A stretch of 64,000 nt of DNA from CAWDDG01 sp963801065. GTDB taxonomy: Bacteria > Actinomycetota > Actinomycetes > Jiangellales > Jiangellaceae. A program made the position numbers and the translations under genes. Positions 35,514-42,837 of the stretch are shown in pieces. The notes under the pieces were generated by a model. That model did not search any database, was not told the DNA's origin, and saw nothing but the letters and a program-made list of their open reading frames with translations. The DNA lies in NCBI GenBank assembly GCA_963801065.1, contig CAWDDG010000003.1, positions 530,277 through 594,276 on the forward strand, written 5' to 3'. Positions within the stretch are counted from its first letter, which is position 1, and every line of letters starts with the position of its first letter.

Positions 35514-35807
35514 TCAGCCGGCGTGAGCTACCTGCTCGTACTCGCCGCGTGCCGCCTGGAGCAGCGCCCGCCACGACTTCACATCCGGACGGCGGCGTAA
35601 CAGCGCGCGCCGCTCGCGCTCGGTCATGCCGCCCCAGATGCCGAACTCGGTGCGGTTGTCCAAGGCATCAGCCAAGCACTCGGTACGTACGGGGCACCCC
35701 ATGCAGACCGCCTTCGCGCGGTTCTGCGCGGCGCCGGGCACGAACAACTCGTCCGGCTCAGCTCCCCGACAGGCCGCCTCACTCGGCCAGTCGACCACCC
35801 ACATCAT
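35514..35807 (-). CDS. WhiB-family iron-sulfur regulator (WhiB4-like by position)
   Basis: 97 aa from the ATG at 35807 (or 35804), with GGGGGAG upstream. The four cluster cysteines are C13, C35, C38 and C44 (CMGCPVRTEC), followed by FGIWGGMTERERR, the Gly-Trp turn that contacts sigma factor. The protein would hold a [4Fe-4S] cluster and act as a redox-responsive transcription factor. It lies where whiB4 lies in mycobacteria, between the ArsA pair and ponA2. It is divergent from the penicillin-binding protein. Confidence 0.93.
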   Translation of the reverse strand: MMWVVDWPSEAACRGAEPDELFVPGAAQNRAKAVCMGCPVRTECLADALDNRTEFGIWGGMTERERRALLRRRPDVKSWRALLQAARGEYEQVAHAG

Positions 35808-36031
35808 CGCCACTCCCCCGCTGCGGAGTGCCTGCGCCCGACGCCCCCCGTCCGACAATCACGCTCCGCTCAGATCGACAGTAGTGACATAATGATCAAA
35901 AGAGTAGGCCCCGACTGATGGGAAAGATCACCCACTCGGCCGATAGACGATCCATCCTGCGAGGTGTACGGGGCCTCGCGACGCGCACGCCTCGCGCGAT
36001 GACGTTGGTCCCCAACCCGTACCCTGCTCCC

Positions 36032-38452
36032 ATGGCGTCCCTCCGCCTCGACACGGTCATCGCCGCCGCGCGGCGCATCCTGCTGGTCATCGGGGTCAGC
36101 GGTCTTGCCGGCGTGCTGGTCGCCGGGCTTGCACTGCCCGTCGCCGCCGCTCTCGGGTTAACCGCGCGCGAAAGTGCCAACGCGTTCAGCGACCTCCCGG
36201 CGGAGCTCGACGCCAAGCCGTTGGCCGAGCAGTCGCGGATCGTCGACACGTCCGGCGCGACGCTTGCGACCTTCTACGACCAGAACCGCATCTACGTGGC
36301 GCTGGACAAGATCGCTCCTGCGATGCAGGACGCCATCCTCGCCATCGAGGACCACCGCTTCTACGAGCACGGCCCCATCGACTTCCAGGGCACCGCCCGG
36401 GCGTTCCTCGGCAACCTCGACGCCGGGGACCTCACCTGTGGCGATGGTTGCACTGCCGGCGGCGGTTCCACGCTGACTCAGCAGTACGTCAAGCTCGTGC
36501 TCCAGGACCAGGCCGAGACGCCGGAGGAACGGCGCGCGGTCTCGACGAGCACCGGCGCCGACGGTTACGTCCGCAAGCTGCGGGAGCTGCGCCTTGCGGC
36601 CAACGTCGAGAACCAGCTCACCAAGGACCAGATCCTCGAGCGCTACCTCAACATCGCCTACTTCGGCGGCGGCGGCGGCAGTGGTGGCGCGTACGGCGTC
36701 GAGGCCGCCGCGCGGTACTTCTTCTCGACGACGGCCGCCGAGCTCACCGTCAACCAGGCGGCGCTGCTGGCCGGCCTGGTGCAGGCTCCGTCCGAGTACG
36801 ACCCGACGGACAACCCGGAGAAGGCCATCGGCCGGCGCAACCAGGTGCTGAGCCGGATGGGCGACCTGGGCATGATCACGCCAGCGGGGGCCTCGCAGGC
36901 TCGCCTGGCCGATCTCGGCCTGAAGCTCAACCCGACCCGGGCCGGCTGCGTGTCCACCTCGGCGCCGTTCTTCTGCGACTATGCCGTGCACGAGATCCAG
37001 CTCATGGAGGAACTCGGCGCCACGCCCGAGGAACGCGAGCGCAACCTCCTGCGCGGCGGCCTGACGATCACCACGACGCTGGACCCGAAGGCCCAGAAGG
37101 CGGCCCAGGACGCGCTCTCCGAACGGGTCGCGCCGACCGACTCGGCCGTCGGGTCGCTGGCCATGGTCGAGCCAGGTACCGGCTACGTCAGGGCCATGGC
37201 AAACTCACGCGGCTACGGCCAGGAGAACGGCCAGAGCTACATCAACTACGCGGTCGACAAGGACATGGGCAGTGCCGGCGGCAGCAACGGTATCCAGGCC
37301 GGATCCGCCTTCAAGCCGTTCGTCCTTGCAGCGGCGATCCGCCAAGGCATTCCGCTGAACATGACCATCAACGCCCCGCAGACGCTCCCCATGGGTGGCA
37401 AGAAGTTCAAGATCTGCTGGAACGGCAACACGATTTACACCACCGATCGAGACTATTCGCCGAAGAACTCAACGGGTTCTGGCACGTACACGCTGCGACA
37501 GGCCACTGAGAGGTCGGTCAACACGTACTTCGTGCAACTCCTGCAGCGCACGGGCATCTGCGAGCCCGCAACGATCGCACAGGAGTCGGGAATCTTCAAG
37601 CAGGTCCCGCAGACGCCTGAGGGCCAGCCTCTCGACCAGGTTGCCTCGTTCACCCTCGGCTCCAACACGGTGTCACCGCTGGCGATGGCCGAGGGCTATG
37701 CGATGTTCGCCGCCCGCGGCGTGCACTGCAACTCGATCGCCGTGCTCCAGGTGCGCGATCGCAACGACGAACTGATCGTCGACCGGACGCCGACATGCAA
37801 CCGCGTGCTCGAAGAAGGGATCGCCGACGGCGTCAACGACGTCCTGGTCGGCGTCATCCACAACAGCGGCGCGACGGGTACCCGGATGAAGCTGTCCGAC
37901 GGACGGGTCGCCGCCGGTAAGACCGGCACGACGAACAACTCCATCGCGGTCTGGTTCGCGGGCTACACCCCCCAACTCGCCACCGCTGTCGCAGTCGCGG
38001 ATCTCGACGGTGAGCAGACGTCTCTCGATGGCCGCACGTACAACGGGGAACGCATCAGCTCGGCCTGCGGTGGCTGCATCCCGGGGCCCATCTGGAAGCA
38101 AGCCATGGACGGTGCTCTCGACGGCGCACGCAAGGCCGCCTTCACCAAGCCCAACCCCAAGATCGTCCGCGGCGTCGACGAGCGGGTCCCCGACGTCCGC
38201 GGGATGAGCGAGGACCGGGCCTCGGACCGGCTCGCCGAGGCCGGCTTCACCGCGCATGTAGCCGGCGAAGTTGGCTCGGCGATCGCCAAGGGCCTCGTCG
38301 TCGAGACCGACCCCGAGACCGGTTCCGCCTTCGCGACCGGCAGCAGCGTGGGCCTCATCCTCAGCAACGGCGAGGCCCCTGCGCCGGAGCCGCCGCCCGA
38401 CCCACCGGGACGGCGAGGCGGCGGCCCGGACAACCCGCCGCCGCCGACATAG
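36032..38452 (+). CDS. ponA2: Class A penicillin-binding protein with C-terminal PASTA domain
   Basis: About 806 aa from ATG 36032 (the open frame starts at 35918, but the extra residues are not hydrophobic and unlike the family). The membrane anchor is at about residues 10-40. The GT51 glycosyltransferase has its catalytic Glu in AIEDHRFYEHG at about 106. The transpeptidase shows SAFKPF (Ser near 425), SVNTYF and KTGTT (near 630). A PASTA domain (VPDVRGMSEDRASDRLAEAG) and a Pro-rich tail end the protein. TACCCT ends 6 nt before the ATG, so the mRNA may be leaderless. It polymerises and cross-links peptidoglycan. Confidence 0.92.
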   Translation: MASLRLDTVIAAARRILLVIGVSGLAGVLVAGLALPVAAALGLTARESANAFSDLPAELDAKPLAEQSRIVDTSGATLATFYDQNRIYVALDKIAPAMQDAILAIEDHRFYEHGPIDFQGTARAFLGNLDAGDLTCGDGCTAGGGSTLTQQYVKLVLQDQAETPEERRAVSTSTGADGYVRKLRELRLAANVENQLTKDQILERYLNIAYFGGGGGSGGAYGVEAAARYFFSTTAAELTVNQAALLAGLVQAPSEYDPTDNPEKAIGRRNQVLSRMGDLGMITPAGASQARLADLGLKLNPTRAGCVSTSAPFFCDYAVHEIQLMEELGATPEERERNLLRGGLTITTTLDPKAQKAAQDALSERVAPTDSAVGSLAMVEPGTGYVRAMANSRGYGQENGQSYINYAVDKDMGSAGGSNGIQAGSAFKPFVLAAAIRQGIPLNMTINAPQTLPMGGKKFKICWNGNTIYTTDRDYSPKNSTGSGTYTLRQATERSVNTYFVQLLQRTGICEPATIAQESGIFKQVPQTPEGQPLDQVASFTLGSNTVSPLAMAEGYAMFAARGVHCNSIAVLQVRDRNDELIVDRTPTCNRVLEEGIADGVNDVLVGVIHNSGATGTRMKLSDGRVAAGKTGTTNNSIAVWFAGYTPQLATAVAVADLDGEQTSLDGRTYNGERISSACGGCIPGPIWKQAMDGALDGARKAAFTKPNPKIVRGVDERVPDVRGMSEDRASDRLAEAGFTAHVAGEVGSAIAKGLVVETDPETGSAFATGSSVGLILSNGEAPAPEPPPDPPGRRGGGPDNPPPPT

Positions 38453-38519
38453 GTAGGGTCATCCGCCCACGTCTAGGTCCGCGGTGGTTCGGCTTCTCGC
38501 GGGGGCTGAGAGCTCGCTC

Positions 38520-38672
38520 GGGCGTCGTGATCGGCCGCATCGCGCGGCCCATCATCCGGCGCAGGGCGACCCTCGGTGCGAAGCGGCCGGCGAGGGTGAG
38601 GAAGTCGTAGAGGGCGCCGATGAAGCCGGGTGCCACCGCGGTGACGCGCACGCCTTTGCCGCGCAAGGAGAT
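38520..38672 (-). pseudogene. Short-chain dehydrogenase C-terminal remnant
   Basis: The minus strand encodes SLRGKGVRVTAVAPGFIGAL followed by a helix-rich tail, which matches the segment after the catalytic Tyr-Lys in short-chain dehydrogenases (GVRVTxxxPGF). There is no N-terminal Rossmann part or start nearby, so it is a fragment. It fills part of the 377-bp gap between the penicillin-binding protein and the ArsR gene. Nothing else is recognisable there. Confidence 0.45.
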
Positions 38673-38809
38673 CGTGCCTGGCCCGTGCCCACCGCGGCTG
38701 AGGGCTAGGGAACGTGGACGCAGAAGTCGTGATCTCCGTCCAGGAGTAGTCGGACCGTGCGGCACCCGCCTCGCTCTTCGATGCGGTTTCGGCTGTCGGC
38801 TCACGTGAC

Positions 38810-38829
38810 AGGCAAGTAGTCACTTGCCT
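38810..38829. promoter_or_regulatory. Palindrome AGGCAAGT-N4-ACTTGCCT, probable ArsR autoregulatory operator
   Basis: Arms 38810-38817 and 38822-38829 are perfectly complementary with a 4-nt spacer, immediately before the ArsR start codons. TATGAT at 38829-38834 follows. ArsR-family dimers bind such 8-4-8 palindromes, so autorepression is likely. Confidence 0.6.
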
Positions 38830-38832
38830 ATG

Positions 38833-39114
38833 ATGGGAGCCGTGGTCGATGTCTTTCGGGCGCTCGCCGACCCGACGAGGAGGGCGATCATCGATGAGTT
38901 GACCGAACGAGACGGGCAAACGCTGTTCGAGATCTGCTCTCGGTTGACGATGAAGCACGGGTTGGGCTCGTCGCGACAGGCGGTCTCTCAGCATCTCGGT
39001 GTGCTGGAGTCGGCCGGGATCGTGAGGACGAGGAGAGAGGGCAGGTACAAGTTCCACTTCATCGACACGGAACCGCTGAAAAGCATCATCGAGCGATGGC
39101 GACTCAACGACTGA
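38833..39114 (+). CDS. ArsR-family transcription regulator
   Basis: About 93 aa; ATG 38830 and 38833 and GTG 38842 are possible starts (GGGAG lies just before the GTG). Sequence VDVFRALADPTRRAIIDELT and GSSRQAVSQHLGVLESAGIV form the winged helix of ArsR repressors. No metal-binding CxC is present, so it is of the non-metal type found with VOC or SRPBCC partners. The VOC gene starts 11 bp after it. Confidence 0.9.
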   Translation: MGAVVDVFRALADPTRRAIIDELTERDGQTLFEICSRLTMKHGLGSSRQAVSQHLGVLESAGIVRTRREGRYKFHFIDTEPLKSIIERWRLND

Positions 39115-39125
39115 GGGAGACATAC

Positions 39126-39512
39126 GTGAAGATCTACGTGACGAGCATCTATGTGGACGACCAGGAGAAGGCGCTCGGCTTCTACACCGAGATCCTCGGG
39201 TTCGTGAAGAAGACCGACATCCCTGTGGGCGAAGCGCGCTGGCTGACGGTCGTGTCGCCAGACGACCCGGGTGGCACGGAGCTCTTACTCGAGCCGAGCG
39301 ACCACCCGGCGGTGGGGCCGTACAAGGAGGCCCTGGTGAGCGACGGCATTCCGTCCACGTCGCTCGCGGCCGATGATGTGAACGCCGAATTCGAGCGGCT
39401 CCGAGGCCTGGGTGTCCGATTCACGCAGGAGCCTGTCGAGATGGGTTCGGTCACGACGGCCGTCTTCGACGACACCTGCGGCAACCTCATCCAGATCGCC
39501 ACCATCAAGTAG
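39126..39512 (+). CDS. VOC-family (glyoxalase-like) protein
   Basis: 128 aa from the GTG at 39126, with GAGGGAG upstream. It has KIYVTSIYVDDQEKALGFYT at the start, LLLEPSDHPAVGPYK in the middle and TAVFDDTCGNLIQIA at the end, the two beta-alpha-beta-beta-beta modules of the vicinal oxygen chelate fold. It forms an operon with the ArsR gene. ArsR-VOC pairs are frequent in actinobacteria and may deal with a small toxic compound; no substrate can be named. Confidence 0.9.
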   Translation: MKIYVTSIYVDDQEKALGFYTEILGFVKKTDIPVGEARWLTVVSPDDPGGTELLLEPSDHPAVGPYKEALVSDGIPSTSLAADDVNAEFERLRGLGVRFTQEPVEMGSVTTAVFDDTCGNLIQIATIK

Positions 39513-39576
39513 CCGGGTGGTCGAACGCCCACCTGAGCAAGGTCGCTCGCTCAAAGATCATCCTCGGCCGGAGGCG

Positions 39577-40104
39577 CTAAAGTCCGAAGAGCTCGGCGAT
39601 GGAGAACATCCAGACAAGGATCTCGAGGACGAGAAGGACAAGCGCAAGCTGGAACGCCTCTCGGAGTCTCCGCACGATCCTGCCGTTGCTGTGCCAGTCG
39701 TCCTTGATCCGCAGGGCGAGGGCCCGGTGCATCCCGGACATCGTCTGCGGGGCGGCGCCATCGACATAGTGCGCGAGCAGATCCACGGGATCGAAGCGGA
39801 ACGAGAGATTGTAGTACGGCCACAGCAGGAAGGCCGTCAACACGCCGATGGCTAGCAGCAGGACAATGCCTGCCCAATCCCAGAAGCCGAGGCCGTCCGC
39901 GAGCGCCCGCCCGCCCAACAGGGAACTGGCGAAGGACGCCGCGAACACCAGCGTCGCGGCCCGATTGTGGAGGCTCTCGACCGCGGCCTGCTGCTGCAGC
40001 AGGCCGCGCAGCGCCTCCTGATAGATGAGCGCCAGCCGCGGGTCGTCGGCATTGGCCCCGTCCAACTCGGAGCGACCGGAGGCCTGGGGTGCGTCGTCGG
40101 ACAC
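39577..40104 (-). CDS. Two-helix membrane protein of unknown function
   Basis: 175 aa from the GTG at 40104, preceded by GAGG. A hydrophilic N-terminus with ALIYQEALRGLLQQQAAVES is followed by a helix pair (TLVFAASFASSLLGG and GIVLLLAIGVLTAFLLW), a basic loop and a third helix (ALVLLVLEILVWMFSIAELF). Similar proteins with a QEALRGLxQQQ start occur in actinobacteria without known role; the layout is reminiscent of SLATT-type proteins but this is not claimed. It lies 7 bp after the racemase-like gene. Confidence 0.72.
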   Translation of the reverse strand: MSDDAPQASGRSELDGANADDPRLALIYQEALRGLLQQQAAVESLHNRAATLVFAASFASSLLGGRALADGLGFWDWAGIVLLLAIGVLTAFLLWPYYNLSFRFDPVDLLAHYVDGAAPQTMSGMHRALALRIKDDWHSNGRIVRRLREAFQLALVLLVLEILVWMFSIAELFGL

Positions 40105-40111
40105 CGGCGCC

Positions 40112-40867
40112 TCACAGCCAGCGGATCGATCCGGTGGGGACGACTCCGATCGGTCCACCGCGCCAGGTCGGCAGGGCTCGATGGCCGACGGCAACGTCGA
40201 AGGCGGCGCTAGCCAGCAGGCGGGTCGAATCCAGCGTAGGCAAAGGAGAGGCGTCGGGCGTCACCAGGAGCGGGATCTCTGTGCACACGAGGGCGACTGC
40301 GTCACAGCCCAGGGCCGCCAGCTGCTCGATGATGCGTATGTACTCATGACGCGAGCTTGCCGTGAACACGCCGTTCACCAGTTCATCAAAAATGATCTCG
40401 TTGATGATGTGGCGGTCGTCCCTGCCGGGCACCTCGGCGGCTAACCCACGGGCGGCGAATGCCCGAGGATAGACCGGGCCTTCCATGAGGTACTTGGTAC
40501 CAAGCACACCGACACGTCTGTGGCGGTCGCGGGCGGCGCGGTCCGCGACCACGTCGGCGATGTGCAGGCCCGAAAGGGCGAGCTCCTCTCCCGGTTGTTC
40601 GAGGGCCATGTGCGCGGTGTTGTCCGGGCAGACAAAGAAATCCGCGCCCGCGTCGGCCAGCCGCTGCACGCTCACCGACAGTGTGGCTCGGATCGAGATG
40701 TAGTCCCCTTCGTCCCACGCACGCATGCTGCGTGCCAGGGCGATGCAGTCCAGGGTCACATCCGGGTGTTCATGGGGACCCAGTCGATGGAATCCCTCCT
40801 GGCAGAAGGCTCGCAAGCAGAGCGCGGCCCCCTCCACGCTGTGCGCGAGAATGCCCAGGTGCTTCAT
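40112..40867 (-). CDS. Aspartate/glutamate racemase superfamily protein
   Basis: 251 aa. Both catalytic cysteines are present: FFVCPDNTAH in the N-terminal half and LVCTEIPLL in the C-terminal half, in the usual spacing of amino-acid racemases. The first strand MKHLGILAHSVEGAALC replaces the common GIIGG start. Members racemise Asp/Glu or act on hydantoins or maleate; substrate unknown. Divergent genes are lacking on either side, so it may be cotranscribed with the membrane protein after it. Confidence 0.85.
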   Translation of the reverse strand: MKHLGILAHSVEGAALCLRAFCQEGFHRLGPHEHPDVTLDCIALARSMRAWDEGDYISIRATLSVSVQRLADAGADFFVCPDNTAHMALEQPGEELALSGLHIADVVADRAARDRHRRVGVLGTKYLMEGPVYPRAFAARGLAAEVPGRDDRHIINEIIFDELVNGVFTASSRHEYIRIIEQLAALGCDAVALVCTEIPLLVTPDASPLPTLDSTRLLASAAFDVAVGHRALPTWRGGPIGVVPTGSIRWL

Positions 40868-40889
40868 GCGTGGCCCTGGCTCGCCACCG

Positions 40890-41705
40890 TCACACGCGGC
40901 GCTTGAAGGCCCATACCGACAGCGGGGCGAAGACCGCGGTGATGGCTGCCGCCCATGCCAGCGACTGCATGATGGGCGCCGCCTCGGCGCCGGTCAGCAT
41001 CAGCCCACGGCACGCGTCGGCGAGGATGGACACCGGGTTGACGTTCACGAAGCTCTGCAGCCAACCGGGCATGGACTCGGCCGGCACGAACACGTTGCTG
41101 ACGAACGTGACCGGGAACAACACCGTGAAACCGAACAGCTGAACGTGTTCGGGGTCCTTGGCCAGCACGCCGACCAGCACCGACAGCCAGGAGAACGCGA
41201 GCGCGAAGACCAGCATCAGCAGCACGGCCCCGAGGAGGGACACCACGTTGGTGCCGATCCGGAAGCCTAGGATCATCCCGACCGCGAGCAGGAGGAAGAT
41301 CGACCACGCTTGCTTGACCTGGTCGGCCATGATCCGGCCGGCCATCGGCGCCCACCTGGCGATCGGCAGCGAGCGCAGCCGGTCGAACACCCCCTTGGTC
41401 AGGTCGGTGTTGAGCCCGGTGCCGACGTACATGGTGACGAACAGCATGTTCATCACGATGATGCCGGGCAGCGCGTAGGTCAGGTACTCGCCGGTCGAGC
41501 CGGCGATCGCACCGCCGAAGACGTAGGTGAACAGCAGCACGAACATGATCGGCTGGATGCTGAAGTCGCCGAGCTCCCACGGGTTGTGCCGTACCTGCAC
41601 GATCGTGCGCCAGGCCAGCGTCAACGTCTGTCGCAGCCCCTCGAGCGGGCTCACGCGCGGGCTCAGCTCCGGAGCTGTGGGCGCAGTCACTGTCACGGCG
41701 GTCAT
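40890..41705 (-). CDS. ABC-2 type transporter permease, DrrB-like
   Basis: 271 aa with six hydrophobic helices. The sequence has LAWRTIVQVRHNPWELGDF, IQPIMFVLLFTYVFGGAI and LPIARWAPMAGRIMADQVKQ, all usual in DrrB-type permeases of drug exporters. The ATG at 41705 overlaps the stop of the ATPase gene (ATGA). It forms the membrane part of an antibiotic or lipid exporter together with the preceding ATPase. Confidence 0.9.
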   Translation of the reverse strand: MTAVTVTAPTAPELSPRVSPLEGLRQTLTLAWRTIVQVRHNPWELGDFSIQPIMFVLLFTYVFGGAIAGSTGEYLTYALPGIIVMNMLFVTMYVGTGLNTDLTKGVFDRLRSLPIARWAPMAGRIMADQVKQAWSIFLLLAVGMILGFRIGTNVVSLLGAVLLMLVFALAFSWLSVLVGVLAKDPEHVQLFGFTVLFPVTFVSNVFVPAESMPGWLQSFVNVNPVSILADACRGLMLTGAEAAPIMQSLAWAAAITAVFAPLSVWAFKRRV

Positions 41706-42664
41706 GCCAGTTCTCCTTCGGTCTGTTCGTCCTCGTCGGCGGCGTGTCCGGTGAGAGACAGGAACACCTCGTTCAGGCTGGAGCTGCGCAGCGCAAGCTC
41801 GGTGACCACCACGCCGGCGTCATCCAGGCGGCGGACCACCGCGGGCAGCACCGCAGGATCGGTCACCGGCGCCGTCACCAGCTGCCCGTTCACTTCCGGA
41901 GTCACCTCGGCCAGCTCGCCCACCACCGCGGTGACGACGGGCAGGTGCGACTCGTCCTCTGGCCGCACCGCAAGCGTCTGTGACCCGGTCTTCGCCTTCA
42001 GCTCGTCGGGCGTACCCGAGGCGATGACCCGGCCGTGGTCGATCACGACGATCTCGTCGGCAAGCTCGTCGGCCTCGTCGAGGTACTGCGTGGTGAGCAG
42101 CACGGTCACGCCACCGGCCACCAGGCTGCGGATGAGCCTCCACAACTCCGCGCGCGCACGTGGATCGAGCCCGGTCGTGGGCTCGTCGAGATAGAGCATC
42201 GGCGGCCGGCCCACCAGGCTCGCCGCCAGATCCAGCCGTCGGCGCATGCCACCGGAGTAGGTCTTCACCGCCCGGTCGGCCGCGTCGGACAAGCCGAAGT
42301 CCGTCAGCAACTCCCGGGCGCGCTGCTTCGCCTGACTCCTGGGAGTGCCGAGCAGCCGACCGATCAGCAGCAGGTTCTCAGTGCCGGTCAGCATCTCGTC
42401 GACCGCGGCGTACTGCCCGGTCAGGCCGACCAGCTGGCGCACCTGGTGAGCCTCGCGGACAACGTCGTAGCCACCCACCGTGGCCCGTCCGGCGTCCGGT
42501 TTGAGCAGCGTGCTCAGGACACGGACAGCGGTCGTCTTGCCCGCCCCGTTCGGCCCCAGCAGCCCCAGCACCGTACCTGTGCGCACGACCAGATCGACCC
42601 CGTTCAGAGCGGTGGTCTCGCCGAAACGCTTGACCAGCCCCTCCGTCCAGATCGCGTGATCCAT
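41702..42664 (-). CDS. ABC transporter ATP-binding protein, DrrA-like
   Basis: 320 aa from the ATG at 42664, with AGGGGTGG upstream. Walker A GLLGPNGAGKTTAVRVL, the signature YSGGMRRRLDLAASLVGRP, Walker B MLYLDEPTTGLD and the H-loop region LLTTQYLDEADELAD are intact. The C-terminal extension (LAVRPEDESHLPVV ... LRSSSLNEVFLSLTG) is the DrrA-type regulatory domain. Substrates of the family include daunorubicin and other polyketides; none can be named here. Confidence 0.93.
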   Translation of the reverse strand: MDHAIWTEGLVKRFGETTALNGVDLVVRTGTVLGLLGPNGAGKTTAVRVLSTLLKPDAGRATVGGYDVVREAHQVRQLVGLTGQYAAVDEMLTGTENLLLIGRLLGTPRSQAKQRARELLTDFGLSDAADRAVKTYSGGMRRRLDLAASLVGRPPMLYLDEPTTGLDPRARAELWRLIRSLVAGGVTVLLTTQYLDEADELADEIVVIDHGRVIASGTPDELKAKTGSQTLAVRPEDESHLPVVTAVVGELAEVTPEVNGQLVTAPVTDPAVLPAVVRRLDDAGVVVTELALRSSSLNEVFLSLTGHAADEDEQTEGELA

Positions 42665-42837
42665 CCGTACCACCCCTGTTTCATCGACAGAGAAATCAGC
42701 ATGCCTCGCGGCTCTGACATTCCACGGAGCCGGAAGTAATTCACCCAGCCCCAGAAAGGTTCTGAGAAGCTCCTTCAATGTCGGGGGATGACGCAAGCCA
42801 GGCGGCGCCGGGTGGGCTCCGCCTGGCCCGGGTCTGG

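Noticed and set aside
40112..40867. Coupling of the racemase-like gene with the ABC exporter as a biosynthetic cluster
   Set aside because: No synthetase, ligase or tailoring gene is present, and the genes are not overlapping.
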